NCBI RefSeq assembly: GCF_010858045.1
Contig: NZ_JAAGVC010000002.1
Location: 1-64,000, forward strand
Direction of reading: 5' to 3'
Origin: Nocardia cyriacigeorgica
Lineage (GTDB): Bacteria; Actinomycetota; Actinomycetes; Mycobacteriales; Mycobacteriaceae
Length of the DNA stretch: 64,000 nucleotides
Below the pieces are notes generated by a model, which saw only the letters and a program-made list of their open reading frames with translations, did no database searches and was not told where the DNA came from. Within the stretch, counting starts at the first letter, position 1; every line of letters starts with the position of its first letter. Below are positions 34,340 through 45,018 of the stretch, piece by piece. Position numbers and translations under genes: made by a program.

Positions 34340-35548
34340 ATGCAGGTTATCCAGCGTTTGATAACCGGCGCGCTCCTCGGCGCCTCTGCGGTTCTGCTGG
34401 CCGGGACGGTTCCTGCCCCGGCGTTACCTCGCTACCCCGTGGCCGATCCCGACCCGTTCTACGCGCAGCCCGCCGATCTCGCGGCGTACCAGCCCGGTGA
34501 TGTGCTGGCGGTGCGGCGGTTGCCGCCGCTGCTGACCTTTCCCGGATCCACGCTGACGCTGGTGAAGTTCCGGTCGACCAATTCGCGCGGGCTGCCCATC
34601 GCGGCCACCACCACCGTGGTGACGCCGCCGGGGCACCGCCCGGACGGGCCGTTGCTGTCGTATCAGCACATCATCAACGGGTTGGGCCCGAACTGCGCGG
34701 TGTCGCGGGTGCTCTACACCAGCGATCCGAACCTCCAGGTCCGCGAGGCCGTCGCGCTCAATGCCTTGCTGCTGCGCGGCTGGAGCATCGCACTGCCGGA
34801 TCATCTGGGCCCCACCTTCGCCTACGGCGCCGCCAAGCTCGGCGGGCAGATCACGCTCGATGGAATCCGTGCCGTGCAGCGCGTTCCGGAGCTGGCGGTG
34901 CAGCACAGCCCCGTCGCGATGGCCGGGTACTCCGGTGGCGGCATGGCCACGGCGTGGGCGGCCGCGCTGGCGCCGAGCTACGCGCCGGAGCTGAAACTCG
35001 CCGGTGCCGCGGCCGGCGGCGTGCCCGCGAACCTGATGCGCATGATCGAAGCGCTGCAATTCGATCCGCATCCGGCGTTCGGGCTGGTGCTGGCGGCGGC
35101 GATCGGGCTGGAACGCGAGTACCCGCACCGCTTCCCGATCAGCGACAACCTCAATGCCGCCGGGATCGCGGCACGTGACGCCATGGCCAACGGCTGCACC
35201 AACGACATCCTCGCCACCGGCGCAGGCCGCAGCGTCCGCGATTACGCCAGCAATACCTCGCTCATGCACGATGCCGACGCCAGGGCGGTGCTGGAGGAGA
35301 ACAGCATCGAGCTCTTCGATGGTGTGCCGAACATGCCCATCTTCGAATGGCATTCACCCACCGACCCACTCATCCCGGTCGACTCGCTCGTCTCGATCAA
35401 CCGCCGCTACTGCGCGGCGGGCGTGCCGGTGCAGGCGGAAACCATTCCGACACCGGAGCATCTGTCGGCCGCGGTACTCGGGATGCCGCTGATGGTGGCG
35501 TGGCTGGATGCGCGCTTCCGCGGCGAGCCCGCACCGAGCAACTGCTGA
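34340..35548 (+). CDS. Secreted lipase (LIP family)
   Basis: 402 residues. It has a signal peptide: positively charged start, hydrophobic LITGALLGASAVLLAG, then AxA-like PAPA. The mature part has an alpha/beta-hydrolase fold of the secretory lipase family: HIINGLGPNC, the nucleophile elbow GYSGGGMA, and a late Asp/His pair (SPTDPLIPV ... TPEHLSA). It likely hydrolyses exogenous triglycerides or esters. ATG 34340 is chosen because the signal peptide begins there. Two Cys (NC at the C-terminus and YCAAG) could form a disulfide. It is convergent with the downstream TetR gene, whose stop is 6 bp away. Confidence 0.88.
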   Translation: MQVIQRLITGALLGASAVLLAGTVPAPALPRYPVADPDPFYAQPADLAAYQPGDVLAVRRLPPLLTFPGSTLTLVKFRSTNSRGLPIAATTTVVTPPGHRPDGPLLSYQHIINGLGPNCAVSRVLYTSDPNLQVREAVALNALLLRGWSIALPDHLGPTFAYGAAKLGGQITLDGIRAVQRVPELAVQHSPVAMAGYSGGGMATAWAAALAPSYAPELKLAGAAAGGVPANLMRMIEALQFDPHPAFGLVLAAAIGLEREYPHRFPISDNLNAAGIAARDAMANGCTNDILATGAGRSVRDYASNTSLMHDADARAVLEENSIELFDGVPNMPIFEWHSPTDPLIPVDSLVSINRRYCAAGVPVQAETIPTPEHLSAAVLGMPLMVAWLDARFRGEPAPSNC

Positions 35549-35554
35549 GTCGCG

Positions 35555-36115
35555 CTATCCGGCGCCCAGCCCCCGTAACGCCACCTCCACCTGGTGCTCG
35601 ATGGCGGGCGGCGTGCGGTCGGGCAGCAACTGCACGACACGGATGAGCGCCAGGAACTGGTAGGCGATATCGCGGGCGGTCACGTCGGCGGCCAGGGTGT
35701 GGTCGGTGTGGGAGCGCGCGAGGGCGGCGCGGCCGATTTCGGTGAGGTGCGCGAGGCATCGGTCGAGATCGGCGTCCGAGGGTTGGCCGCCTGCGAGTAC
35801 GTCGATCATTGCCTGGTTGGCGGCGAGGCCGGTGAGTGCGGTGGTGAAGAACTCGCGCAGTGCCTCGATCGCGGAGGCCTGCGCGGGGAGGGCGGCCTCG
35901 GCCAGTGCGGCGAAATCGGTGCCGGTCACCGCCTGGACGAGGTGTTCGCGGGTGGGGAAATGCCGGTAGAGGGTGCCGATGCCGACTCCGGCGGCCGCGG
36001 CGACGGCACGCATGTCCACGGCCATGCCGTTGTTGCGGAAGGCCTCGCTCGCGGCGGCCAGGATCCGCTCCTTGTTCTCGGCGGCGTCACGGCGTTGCCT
36101 GCGGTCGTCTGCCAT
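35555..36115 (-). CDS. TetR-family regulator, divergent from an SDR gene
   Basis: 186 residues from ATG 36115 (MADDRRQRRDAAENKERIL). The HTH is VDMRAVAAAAGVGIGTLYRHFPTREHL, and the C-terminal domain has the SBP/TetR_C form seen in many actinobacterial repressors. The 83-bp gap to the divergent SDR gene holds three palindromes that look like its operators, so it probably represses both itself and the SDR. Confidence 0.88.
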   Translation of the reverse strand: MADDRRQRRDAAENKERILAAASEAFRNNGMAVDMRAVAAAAGVGIGTLYRHFPTREHLVQAVTGTDFAALAEAALPAQASAIEALREFFTTALTGLAANQAMIDVLAGGQPSDADLDRCLAHLTEIGRAALARSHTDHTLAADVTARDIAYQFLALIRVVQLLPDRTPPAIEHQVEVALRGLGAG

Positions 36116-36134
36116 GCGAACACTATAGCTATGT

Positions 36135-36148
36135 GGAACCTCGGTTCC
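36135..36148. promoter_or_regulatory. Palindrome near the TetR start (operator candidate 1)
   Basis: GGAACC-tc-GGTTCC lies 20 nt upstream of the TetR gene start and shares the GGAAC/GTTCC half-sites of the neighbouring pair. It is likely a weaker copy of the same operator, placed for autoregulation. Confidence 0.6.
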
Positions 36149-36162
36149 GGTTGATGCTAGGC

Positions 36163-36188
36163 TGTTCCGGAACACATGTTCCGGAACA
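36163..36188. promoter_or_regulatory. Tandem 12-bp palindromes before the SDR gene (operators)
   Basis: TGTTCCGGAACA occurs twice, at 36163-36174 and 36177-36188. Each copy is a perfect palindrome, with 2 bp between copies (14 bp centre to centre). The second ends 10 nt before the SDR start codon and overlaps its RBS region. This tandem arrangement is typical of two TetR dimers binding cooperatively. Confidence 0.8.
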
Positions 36189-36198
36189 GGAGAATGCG

Positions 36199-37008
36199 AT
36201 GCGGACGATCGTGATCACCGGCGGCACCGACGGGATGGGCGCCGCACTGGCGCACCACTTCCTGGAAGCGGGAGACCATGTGGTGGTGATCGGGCGCAGC
36301 CGCGCCAAGTTCGAGGCCTTGGTCTCCGCCGTCTCGACGCCCGCGGCAGCGGAATTCCTCGAGGCCGATCTCTCATCGGTCGCCGAGAGCCGTCGTGTGG
36401 TCGATCGACTGCGGACGACGTACGAGCGCGTCGACGCACTTGTGCTCGCGGCATCGTTCATCCGGCAACGCCGCCGGCAGACGCCCGAGGGGCACGAAGC
36501 GTCCTGGGCGCTGTTCTTTCTCAGCAAATACGTCGTCGTTTCCGGCCTCACCGAACTGCTGCGCGCATCGCCGCGGCCGGTCGTGGTCAACACCGCCGTC
36601 CCTGGCGCACGCGCCGACGCCATCGATTTCGATGATCCGGAGATGACCGAGGAATTCACCTTCCGGCGGTCCAATGCCCAGCAACGACGCGCGAACGAAT
36701 TGCTCGGCATCCTCGCGACGGAGGCGAATCCGCACCTCATGTACGTGACGTGGGGGCCGAGCCGCCTGGTCCGCACCAGCTTTGCCGGCGAGGTCGGGAT
36801 GGGTATGCGGCTGTCGGCCGCCGTGCTCGGACGGCTACTCGGCCAGCGCCCGGAATCCGCGGTCCGCCCTATCATTCGACTCATCGACGATCCCCGCCCC
36901 GGACGCTTCGCCTACCGCGGCACCCGCGACATCGCCCTCGCCGACGGCGACCGCGAGACTCACGACGCCGCGCGTCTTGCGACGATGATCGAGGCCGACT
37001 TGCACTGA
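36199..37008 (+). CDS. Short-chain dehydrogenase/reductase
   Basis: 269 residues. The N-terminal nucleotide motif is TGGTDGMGAALAHHFL (consensus TGxxxGxG), and GRSRAKFEAL suggests NADP(H) preference. The central region is EADLSSVAESRRVVDRL and VDALVLAASF. The usual YxxxK catalytic pair is not obvious: the matching region reads FRRSNAQQRRANELLG, with Ser/Asn and no Tyr. It may therefore have altered catalysis or bind NAD(P) in another role. ATG 36199 follows CAGGAGA. It is probably repressed by the divergent TetR through the tandem palindromes. Confidence 0.8.
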   Translation: MRTIVITGGTDGMGAALAHHFLEAGDHVVVIGRSRAKFEALVSAVSTPAAAEFLEADLSSVAESRRVVDRLRTTYERVDALVLAASFIRQRRRQTPEGHEASWALFFLSKYVVVSGLTELLRASPRPVVVNTAVPGARADAIDFDDPEMTEEFTFRRSNAQQRRANELLGILATEANPHLMYVTWGPSRLVRTSFAGEVGMGMRLSAAVLGRLLGQRPESAVRPIIRLIDDPRPGRFAYRGTRDIALADGDRETHDAARLATMIEADLH

Positions 37009-37148
37009 CCCACAGGAGCTCCCACCACCGCAGAGGTAATGGACCGCCGAAACCGTTCGGACGCAGGCCGCGGCGGGAGCCCGGCGGTGCGGCCGAACCG
37101 CAGACGCCGACACGCCGCAATACACCGCCCTCGGGTAAGAATGACCTC

Positions 37149-37871
37149 ATGGATGCCGATTACAACGGTCTCGGAGATGGACTTCGCGCTCGCCAGGAGG
37201 GTTTTCACCGCACCGAACGGGAGCAGTCCGAACCGGCCGTCGCCATGGCTGCCGGGTTGACGGGAGCGGACACGAACACCAACGGGGCGATCACCAATGG
37301 GTCGCTGCCCACCCGCACGGCCGCGCAGCCCTCCGCATTCGACTGGTCCCCGGCTCAGCTTCCGCCCATGCCCGAGCCGCGGCGATCGGCCCCGGCACCG
37401 GAACCCGAGCCCGCGCACGGCATCGGCCTGACCGGCGTGGACAACACGGCAAACGCACAAGCCGCGCCGGCGCCGACGCCGACCGAACGGCCCGCGACCG
37501 CGGAAGCCGAAACACCTTCGCCCGCACCGGCTCCCGCGCCCAGCCCGCGCCCCGCGATCCCGTCGCGCCGCGCGGCCCGTGCCGCCGCCGAAGCCGCCGC
37601 CGACGCCCCCGCCGAACCCCCACTCCCACTACCGAACGCCGATGGCGGCGTCGACCTACACCGCATCATGCGGCTGCTGCTGGCCAGCGACGAACTCAAC
37701 GCCCTGGCCACCAAGGCCGAAGCGGGCACCCTCTCCCCCGACGAGGTCGTGCGAACCGCCCGCCGCACCCGCGCCGCAGCGGTCGAGGTGGTCTCCGCGT
37801 GGTACGGCGGCTCCACCCAGATGGTGAAGTTCGCCCAGGCACTGTTACAGGCCGCCGGCGAATCGGACTGA
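37149..37871 (+). CDS. Disordered Pro/Ala-rich protein with conserved-looking helical C-terminus
   Basis: 240 residues, function not recognised. Residues ~50-165 are Pro/Ala/Glu-rich and probably unstructured. The last ~70 residues ([18 protein letters not shown] onward, ending [16 protein letters not shown]) look like an amphipathic helical domain. There is no signal peptide or membrane segment. Codon use matches neighbouring genes, which argues for a real gene over chance antisense coding. ATG 37149 is preceded by only weak RBS-like sequence. It converges on tuf, and its 3' half overlaps the abnormal antisense extension of the tuf frame. Confidence 0.65.
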   Translation: MDADYNGLGDGLRARQEGFHRTEREQSEPAVAMAAGLTGADTNTNGAITNGSLPTRTAAQPSAFDWSPAQLPPMPEPRRSAPAPEPEPAHGIGLTGVDNTANAQAAPAPTPTERPATAEAETPSPAPAPAPSPRPAIPSRRAARAAAEAAADAPAEPPLPLPNADGGVDLHRIMRLLLASDELNALATKAEAGTLSPDEVVRTARRTRAAAVEVVSAWYGGSTQMVKFAQALLQAAGESD

Positions 37872-39085
37872 GAAGTCCTGGCCGCACCGGCCGGCCGTAC
37901 ACCACTCGCGAAAAACAAAACGGCGCCGACGGTACGGCCACCTTCGCGGATCGCGAAGCGCAGGCCCTCGTCCATGGCGACCGGCTGGATCAGCTTGACG
38001 GACATCTCGGTGTTGTCACCGGGCATGACCATCTCGGTGCCCTCGGGCAGGGTCACAACGCCCGTCACGTCAGTGGTACGGAAGTAGAACTGCGGACGGT
38101 AGTTGTTGAAGAACGGGGTGTGGCGGCCACCCTCGTCCTTGGACAGGATGTAGGCCTGGCCCTCGAACTCGGTGTGCGGGGTGGTGGTGCCCGGCTTCAC
38201 GACGACCTGGCCGCGCTCCACGTCCTCGCGCTTGATGCCACGAACCAGCAGACCGACGTTGTCGCCCGCCTGGCCCTGGTCGAGCAGCTTGCGGAACATC
38301 TCGATACCGGTGACCGTGGTCTTGGTCTTGTCCGGGCGGATGCCGACGATCTCGACTTCCTCGTTCACGTTGATCACGCCACGCTCGACGCGACCGGTGA
38401 CGACGGTGCCACGACCGGTGATGGTGAAGACGTCCTCGACGGGCATCAGGAACGGCTTGTCGGTCTCACGCACCGGGTCCGGGATGGACTCGTCGACAGC
38501 GTTCATGAGCTCGACGACCGAGTCGACCCACTTCTGGTCGCCCTCGAGCGCCTTCAGGCCGGAGACGCGGACGACGGGGGCGTCCTCGTCGAACTCCTGC
38601 GAGGCCAGCAGCTCGCGGACCTCCATCTCGACGAGCTCGAGGATCTCCTCGTCGTCGACCATGTCCGACTTGTTCAGCGCGACCAGGATGTAGGGCACGC
38701 CGACCTGACGGGCGAGCAGCACGTGCTCGCGGGTCTGCGGCATTGGGCCGTCGGTGGCGGCGACCACGAGGATGGCGCCGTCCATCTGCGCCGCACCGGT
38801 GATCATGTTCTTGATGTAGTCGGCGTGACCCGGGGCGTCGACGTGCGCGTAGTGGCGCTTCTCGGTCTGGTACTCGACGTGGGAGATGTTGATCGTGATA
38901 CCACGAGCCTTCTCCTCAGGCGCCTTGTCGATCTGGTCGAAAGCGAAGCTCTCGTTCAGATCCGGGTACTTGTCAGCCAGCACCTTGGTGATCGCTGCGG
39001 TCAGCGTGGTCTTGCCGTGGTCGACGTGACCGATGGTGCCGATGTTGACGTGCGGCTTCGTCCGCTCGAACTTCGCCTTCGCCAC
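37355..39085 (-). CDS. tuf: Elongation factor Tu with abnormal 3' end
   Basis: EF-Tu delivers aminoacyl-tRNA to the ribosome as a GTPase. Residues 1-~388 are normal: GHVDHGKTT (P-loop), [16 protein letters not shown], and domains 2 and 3 through [13 protein letters not shown]. The expected ending GRVTKIIK plus stop is absent. At 37921 the sequence passes from GGCGCCG into TTTTGTTTTT and the frame runs on ~190 residues, antisense to the neighbouring gene. That extension ([12 protein letters not shown]...) has no EF-Tu homology. The true coding end should be near 37920. GGCGCCG followed by T-runs looks like the 3' arm and U-tract of a terminator. A microhomology deletion, real or an assembly artefact, would explain this. 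ATG 39085 is the normal start. Confidence 0.9.
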   Translation of the reverse strand: MAKAKFERTKPHVNIGTIGHVDHGKTTLTAAITKVLADKYPDLNESFAFDQIDKAPEEKARGITINISHVEYQTEKRHYAHVDAPGHADYIKNMITGAAQMDGAILVVAATDGPMPQTREHVLLARQVGVPYILVALNKSDMVDDEEILELVEMEVRELLASQEFDEDAPVVRVSGLKALEGDQKWVDSVVELMNAVDESIPDPVRETDKPFLMPVEDVFTITGRGTVVTGRVERGVINVNEEVEIVGIRPDKTKTTVTGIEMFRKLLDQGQAGDNVGLLVRGIKREDVERGQVVVKPGTTTPHTEFEGQAYILSKDEGGRHTPFFNNYRPQFYFRTTDVTGVVTLPEGTEMVMPGDNTEMSVKLIQPVAMDEGLRFAIREGGRTVGAVLFFASGVRPAGAARTSQSDSPAACNSAWANFTIWVEPPYHAETTSTAAARVRRAVRTTSSGERVPASALVARALSSSLASSSRMMRCRSTPPSAFGSGSGGSAGASAAASAAARAARRDGIAGRGLGAGAGAGEGVSASAVAGRSVGVGAGAACAFAVLSTPVRPMPCAGSGSGAGADRRGSGMGGS

Positions 39086-39200
39086 TGTGGTGTCCTCCTG
39101 GACTTGTTGGTGCGTGCAGTTGCAGCAGTGCGGTTTTTACTTACAGGGGTCGTGCAGACGCCCGGCCGATGGGGCAGGACACGAGTCCTGCCCCGTCGTA

Positions 39201-41303
39201 CTACTCGCCGGTCGCCTTGGCGATGATCTCCTTCGACACGTTGGCCGGAACCTCCGCGTACGAATCGAACACCATGGAGTAGTTCGCCCGGCCCTGGGTC
39301 TTCGACCGCAGGTCACCGATGTAGCCGAACATCTCCGAGAGCGGAACCAGCGCCTTGACGACACGGGCACCACTGCGTTCCTCCATGGCCTGGATCTGGC
39401 CACGGCGGGAGTTCAGGTCGCCGATCACATCGCCCATGTAGTCCTCGGGCGTGATGACCTCGACCGCCATGAGCGGTTCGAGGATCACCGGACCGGCCTT
39501 CTTGGCCGCTTCCTTCAGGGCCTGCGAGCCGGCGATCTTGAACGCCATCTCCGAGGAGTCGACGTCATGGTACGCGCCGTCGAGCAGGGTCACCTTCAGG
39601 TTGACCAGCGGGTAACCGGCGAGCACACCGTACTGCATGGCGTCCTGCGCACCGGCGTCGACCGATGGGATGTACTCGCGCGGCACGCGGCCGCCGGTGA
39701 CCTTGTTCTCGAACTCGTAGGTCGCGCCGTCCTCGCCGACGAACGGCTCGACCGCGATGATGACCTTCGCGAACTGACCGGAACCACCGGTCTGCTTCTT
39801 GTGCGTGAATTCGAGCTTCTCGACCGGACGGGTGATCGTCTCACGGTAGGCCACCTGCGGCTTACCGACGTTCGCCTCGACCTTGAACTCGCGCTTCATC
39901 CGGTCGACGAGGATGTCCAGGTGCAGCTCGCCCATGCCGCCGATGACGGTCTGGCCGGTCTCCTGATCCAGCTTCACCGAGAAGGTCGGGTCTTCTTCCG
40001 ACAGCTTCTGGATCGCGGTGCCGAGCTTCTCCTGGTCGGACTTGGTCTTGGGCTCGATAGAGACCTCGATGACCGGGTCCGGGAAGGTCATGGACTCGAG
40101 CACGATCTGGTTGTTCGGATCGCACAGGGTGTCACCGGTGGTGGTGTCCTTGAGGCCGATGACCGCGTAGATGTGGCCGGCGGAGACCACGGGAACCGGG
40201 TTCTCCTTGTTGGAGTGCATCTGGAACAGCTTGCCCAGACGCTCCTTCTTGCCCTTGGTCGCGTTGATGACCTGGGCGCCGGAGTCGACCTTGCCGGAGT
40301 ACACGCGGATGTAGGTCAGCTTGCCGAAGAACGGGTGCACCGCGATCTTGAACGCCAGGGCCGCGAACGGCTCGTCGGCGCTCGGCTTGCGGGAGATGAC
40401 CTCTTCCTCGTTGCCGGGGACGTGACCCTGCACGGACTCGACGTCCAGCGGCGAGGGCAGGTAGTCGACGACGGCGTCGAGCATGGGCTGCACGCCCTTG
40501 TTCTTGAACGCCGAACCACACAGCACGGGGTAGAGCTCGGAGGACACGGTCATCTTGCGGATGGCGCCCTTGATCTCGTCGATCGTGAGCTCTTCGCCAC
40601 CGAAGAACTTCTCCAGCAGCGCCTCGTCCGACTCGGCGACGGTCTCGAGCAGTTCCTGACGGTACTGCTCGGCCTTCTCCTTGAGATCGGCCGGGATTTC
40701 CTGGACCTCGTACTTCTCACCGAGCTTGGTCTCGCCGGTCCACACCTTGGCGTTCATCTCGACCAGGTCGACGATGCCCTCGAAGGTGTCCTCCGCGCCG
40801 ATCGGCAGCTGGATGACCAGCGGCTTGGCGCCGAGGCGGTCCTTGATGGTCTGCACGGTGAAGTAGAAGTCCGCACCGAGCTTGTCCATCTTGTTGACGA
40901 AGCAGATGCGCGGCACGTCGTACTTGTCGGCCTGACGCCACACCTGCTCGGACTGCGGCTCGACACCTTCCTTGCCGTCGAAGACGGCGACGGCGCCGTC
41001 GAGCACGCGCAGCGAACGCTCCACCTCGACGGTGAAGTCCACGTGGCCCGGGGTGTCGATGATGTTGATCTGGTTCTGGTTCCAGAAACACGTCACCGCC
41101 GCGGAGGTGATGGTGATGCCGCGTTCCTGTTCCTGTTCCATCCAGTCGGTGGTCGAGGCACCATCGTGGGTCTCACCGATCTTGTAGTTCACACCGGTGT
41201 AGAACAGGATTCGTTCGGTTGTCGTCGTCTTGCCCGCATCGATGTGGGCCATGATGCCGATGTTGCGGACCTTGTTCAGGTCGGTGAGCACGTCCTGTGC
41301 CAC
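39201..41303 (-). CDS. fusA: Elongation factor G
   Basis: 700 residues, full length. It has GTPase motifs AHIDAGKTT (~19-27), DTPGHVDF and NKMDKLGAD, followed by the EF-G domains II-V ([10 protein letters not shown], the domain IV region [11 protein letters not shown], and SNRGQIQAM-like [12 protein letters not shown]). It translocates tRNA-mRNA on the ribosome and helps recycling with RRF. It lies between rpsG and tuf in the conserved str operon, with 115 bp to tuf and 157 bp to rpsG. Confidence 0.98.
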   Translation of the reverse strand: MAQDVLTDLNKVRNIGIMAHIDAGKTTTTERILFYTGVNYKIGETHDGASTTDWMEQEQERGITITSAAVTCFWNQNQINIIDTPGHVDFTVEVERSLRVLDGAVAVFDGKEGVEPQSEQVWRQADKYDVPRICFVNKMDKLGADFYFTVQTIKDRLGAKPLVIQLPIGAEDTFEGIVDLVEMNAKVWTGETKLGEKYEVQEIPADLKEKAEQYRQELLETVAESDEALLEKFFGGEELTIDEIKGAIRKMTVSSELYPVLCGSAFKNKGVQPMLDAVVDYLPSPLDVESVQGHVPGNEEEVISRKPSADEPFAALAFKIAVHPFFGKLTYIRVYSGKVDSGAQVINATKGKKERLGKLFQMHSNKENPVPVVSAGHIYAVIGLKDTTTGDTLCDPNNQIVLESMTFPDPVIEVSIEPKTKSDQEKLGTAIQKLSEEDPTFSVKLDQETGQTVIGGMGELHLDILVDRMKREFKVEANVGKPQVAYRETITRPVEKLEFTHKKQTGGSGQFAKVIIAVEPFVGEDGATYEFENKVTGGRVPREYIPSVDAGAQDAMQYGVLAGYPLVNLKVTLLDGAYHDVDSSEMAFKIAGSQALKEAAKKAGPVILEPLMAVEVITPEDYMGDVIGDLNSRRGQIQAMEERSGARVVKALVPLSEMFGYIGDLRSKTQGRANYSMVFDSYAEVPANVSKEIIAKATGE

Positions 41304-41393
41304 GGAAATCTTCCCCGCTCTGCTTCGTTAGCGATCAGCTAGTTGGGATTCTCGGGGACGACCGGGGAGGTCGCCACTATGTCAACGCCGGAA

Positions 41394-41411
41394 GCGGCAC
41401 CGAAGTGCCGC
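41394..41411 (-). terminator. Short stem-loop between rpsG and fusA
   Basis: GCGGCAC-cgaa-GTGCCGC is a 7-bp perfect stem with a tetraloop, 50-67 nt after the rpsG stop. It may act as a processing or attenuation element in the str operon. There is no U-tract. Confidence 0.35.
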
Positions 41412-41460
41412 CCCCAGCCGCGATACCTGCCGACCCCACCAGCGATGGGCCGGGCAGACG

Positions 41461-41931
41461 TCACCAGCGGTAGTGCGCGAACGCCCGGTTGGACTCGGCC
41501 ATCTTGTGGGTGTCCTCGCGGCGCTTCACCGAGGCGCCGAGGCCGTTGCTGGCGTCGAGCAGCTCGTTGGCCAGGCGCTCGACCATGGTCTTCTCCCGGC
41601 GCGCACGCGAGAAGTTGACCAGCCAGCGCAGCGCCAGGGTGTTGGCGCGGCCCGGACGGACCTCGACCGGCACCTGGTAGGTGGCGCCACCGACGCGACG
41701 CGGCTTGACCTCGAGCGACGGCTTGACGTTGTCGAGGGCACGCTTGAGGGTGACGACCGGATCGGTGCCGGTCTTCTCGCGCGCCTGCTCGAGTGCACCG
41801 TAGACGATGCGCTCGGCGGTCGACTTCTTGCCGTCGAGCAGGATCTTGTTGACCAGCTGGGTGACCAGCGGCGACCCGTAGACCGGGTCGTTGATCAACG
41901 GACGCTTGGGAGCGGGGCCCTTGCGCGGCAT
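41461..41931 (-). CDS. rpsG: 30S ribosomal protein S7
   Basis: 156 residues, normal length: starts [20 protein letters not shown] and has the RNA-binding core [18 protein letters not shown] and ending [10 protein letters not shown]7 nucleates assembly of the 30S head. It starts one base after the rpsL stop, as expected for the str operon. Confidence 0.98.
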   Translation of the reverse strand: MPRKGPAPKRPLINDPVYGSPLVTQLVNKILLDGKKSTAERIVYGALEQAREKTGTDPVVTLKRALDNVKPSLEVKPRRVGGATYQVPVEVRPGRANTLALRWLVNFSRARREKTMVERLANELLDASNGLGASVKRREDTHKMAESNRAFAHYRW

Positions 41932-41932
41932 A

Positions 41933-42307
41933 TCAGCTCTTCTCCTTCTTGGCGCCGTAGCGGCTGCGGGCCTGCTTGCGGTTCTTCACACCCTGGGTGT
42001 CGAGGGAGCCGCGGATGATCTTGTAGCGCACACCGGGGAGGTCCTTCACACGACCGCCACGGACGAGCACCATCGAGTGCTCCTGCAGGTTGTGGCCTTC
42101 ACCCGGGATGTACGCCGTGACCTCGACCGCGCTGGTCAGGCGAACACGCGCGACCTTACGCAGCGCGGAGTTCGGCTTCTTCGGGGTCGTGGTGTACACA
42201 CGCGTGCACACGCCACGGCGCTGCGGGCTCCCCTTGAGGGCCGCGGTCTTGGTCTTGGCGACCTTGTCACGGCGACCCTTACGGACCAGCTGGTTGATGG
42301 TTGGCAT
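41933..42307 (-). CDS. rpsL: 30S ribosomal protein S12
   Basis: 124 residues: [16 protein letters not shown] at the N-terminus, the decoding-site loop [13 protein letters not shown] and the second loop [13 protein letters not shown]. The lysines at the two classical streptomycin-resistance positions (~43 and ~88) are present, so the sequence is the streptomycin-sensitive form by known S12 genetics. It is the first gene of the str operon, with GGAAAG just upstream of ATG 42307. Confidence 0.98.
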   Translation of the reverse strand: MPTINQLVRKGRRDKVAKTKTAALKGSPQRRGVCTRVYTTTPKKPNSALRKVARVRLTSAVEVTAYIPGEGHNLQEHSMVLVRGGRVKDLPGVRYKIIRGSLDTQGVKNRKQARSRYGAKKEKS

Positions 42308-42340
42308 AGACCGGCTTTCCTTATTGGTTAATGCGGTGTC

Positions 42341-42346
42341 GTATAC
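42341..42346 (-). promoter_or_regulatory. Possible -10 element for rpsL
   Basis: GTATAC (reading TATACG on the minus strand) lies ~35 nt upstream of rpsL. No convincing -35 hexamer is seen at standard spacing. The remaining 240 bp to the next gene contain nothing else I can support. Confidence 0.3.
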
Positions 42347-42582
42347 GTGTCATCGAGCATTCACTCGCACGTCCGGCCACGTTTCTCGCGTCCCGAGGTC
42401 GGGCGTGTCGCGCGCAGGTCAGGGGCCCTATTTCAGGGCACGCTGGAACTGTCAGCCGCTCTCGCTGGCCTACGTTCTGCGCTCGAACTTGCCCGCATGC
42501 TTCCGGGCACAGCGATCCACGATACTCGGCAGCCGGAGCATGGGTCAAAGCGGGGTCGCTCACGCGGCCGGCCGCGCGGCGC

Positions 42583-43146
42583 TCACCTGGCCAGATTCAA
42601 GGTCAGCTCCACGAGTTTCTTGGCGGCGGCGCACGGATCGGGATGTGCCGAGCCGGGGCGGTAGTTCACCCACCATCCCACGATGCCGGTATCCGCGGCA
42701 CTCGCGCTCACGCCACAGGAGTCCGGATCGCCGGGCCGCCGTGTCTCCAGCGCGCTGCGGCCCTGCACGGTGATCGTGGTGGTGGTGTAGCCGAGCTTGT
42801 CGTTATTGGTGCGCTCGTTGTTGAGCGAGCCGATCTCGTACCAGTTCAGCGTGACCATGCCGCCGCCGGTCGCGCCGCCCTCCAGATCCCACATGCAGAC
42901 CGCGCCGTAGAACGAGGGCTGCACGAAGCCGGTCTCGTCGACGACCTTCGCGATCTGATCCTGGGAGACCACATCGCATTCGCGCAGCAACTTGTCGAAA
43001 TCGGTATCGACCGTGCTCGCCTCGGCGGCGCCCGCCGGTTGGGCCGAACCTTCGACGGTGCGTCCGCAACCGCCGAGCACCAGGGTCAGGCCGACGGCCG
43101 CCGTCACCGCCAGCGTCGTGCGCACGCGCCCACCCGTGCCGCTCAT
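42583..43146 (-). CDS. DUF3558 lipoprotein (second of pair)
   Basis: 187 residues. The N-terminus is a lipoprotein signal: VRTTLAVTAAVGLTLVLGGC, with the lipid-modified Cys at ~27. The mature domain resembles DUF3558 proteins of Mycobacteriales: an N-terminal acidic Cys segment (LLRECDVVSQDQIAKVV), CMWDLEG and a final CAAAKKLVELTLN. The function is unknown; such proteins are extracytoplasmic. ATG 43146 has GGGGAG 5 nt upstream; an in-frame ATG 15 nt earlier is too near the previous stop to have an RBS. It follows the related gene by 11 nt, so the pair is a tandem duplication in one operon. Confidence 0.88.
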   Translation of the reverse strand: MSGTGGRVRTTLAVTAAVGLTLVLGGCGRTVEGSAQPAGAAEASTVDTDFDKLLRECDVVSQDQIAKVVDETGFVQPSFYGAVCMWDLEGGATGGGMVTLNWYEIGSLNNERTNNDKLGYTTTTITVQGRSALETRRPGDPDSCGVSASAADTGIVGWWVNYRPGSAHPDPCAAAKKLVELTLNLAR

Positions 43147-43157
43147 CACCGCTCCCC

Positions 43158-43688
43158 TCATTGCAGCCTCTGCACGGTCAGCTCGGCCAGCTTGCGCATC
43201 TTGTCGCACGGATTGCCGCCGTTGGCCTCGAACAACCCGTAGGACATCGACCATTCGAAGAAGTCGTCGCCGATCTGCACCGCGAGGTCGCAGACCGAAC
43301 CGCTCGGCTCCAGCGCCTGGAAGCCGGTCTTGCCCGCCACCTCGATCGACTGCGGATTGCGGCCCTGGGTGGTGACCCAGGCGCGCTCGCGTTCGATCGG
43401 GCTGCCGCGGAAGGAGGCGAAGGTGACGCTGGTGGATCCGCTGCCCGCGGCCTGCCAATTGCAGCCGGTGGAGTTCTTGAACACCTGCGAGACCTGGGCC
43501 ATCCCGGCGATCTGGCGCACTTCGTCATCGGTGACGTGGCCGCATTCGCCGACGAACGGACCGAGCGTGGCGACCTTCGGCGGCGGCCGGTGCGGGGCCT
43601 GCGGAGATTCGTCCCCCTCGCTGGAGCCGCACGCCGACAGCAACAACGTCAGGGCCGCCACCGAGACGAGGACCGACGGGATACGCAT
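43158..43688 (-). CDS. DUF3558 lipoprotein (first of pair)
   Basis: 176 residues. The signal peptide is MRIPSVLVSVAALTLLLSAC with a lipobox LSAC (Cys at 20). The mature domain has GECGHVTDDEVRQIAG, GCNWQAAG and CDKMRKLAELTVQRLQ, the same pattern of paired cysteines and C-terminal helix as its neighbour. It is presumed anchored on the outer face of the membrane. The function is unknown. Confidence 0.88.
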   Translation of the reverse strand: MRIPSVLVSVAALTLLLSACGSSEGDESPQAPHRPPPKVATLGPFVGECGHVTDDEVRQIAGMAQVSQVFKNSTGCNWQAAGSGSTSVTFASFRGSPIERERAWVTTQGRNPQSIEVAGKTGFQALEPSGSVCDLAVQIGDDFFEWSMSYGLFEANGGNPCDKMRKLAELTVQRLQ

Positions 43689-43726
43689 GCGATGAACTCT
43701 ACCGACCGGTCGCGAGTCCGGCCGCG

Positions 43727-45001
<1,275 letters not shown>

Positions 45002-45018
45002 CTAGTAAGCCGCCCCGG

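Noticed and set aside
35860-36198. N-terminal extension of the SDR frame
   Set aside because: It is antisense to the TetR gene and crosses the operator region; the RBS and the Rossmann start favour ATG 36199.
36199-37008. Mycofactocin-coupled SDR (as found near mft in other genomes)
   Set aside because: It lacks the extra motifs typical of that subfamily and even a clear YxxxK; it has its own TetR repressor.
37355-37920. The ~190-residue C-terminal extension of EF-Tu as a new domain
   Set aside because: It is antisense to the neighbouring gene, low-complexity Ala/Ser/Gly, and begins at a terminator-like T-run, so it is best seen as read-through after loss of the real stop.
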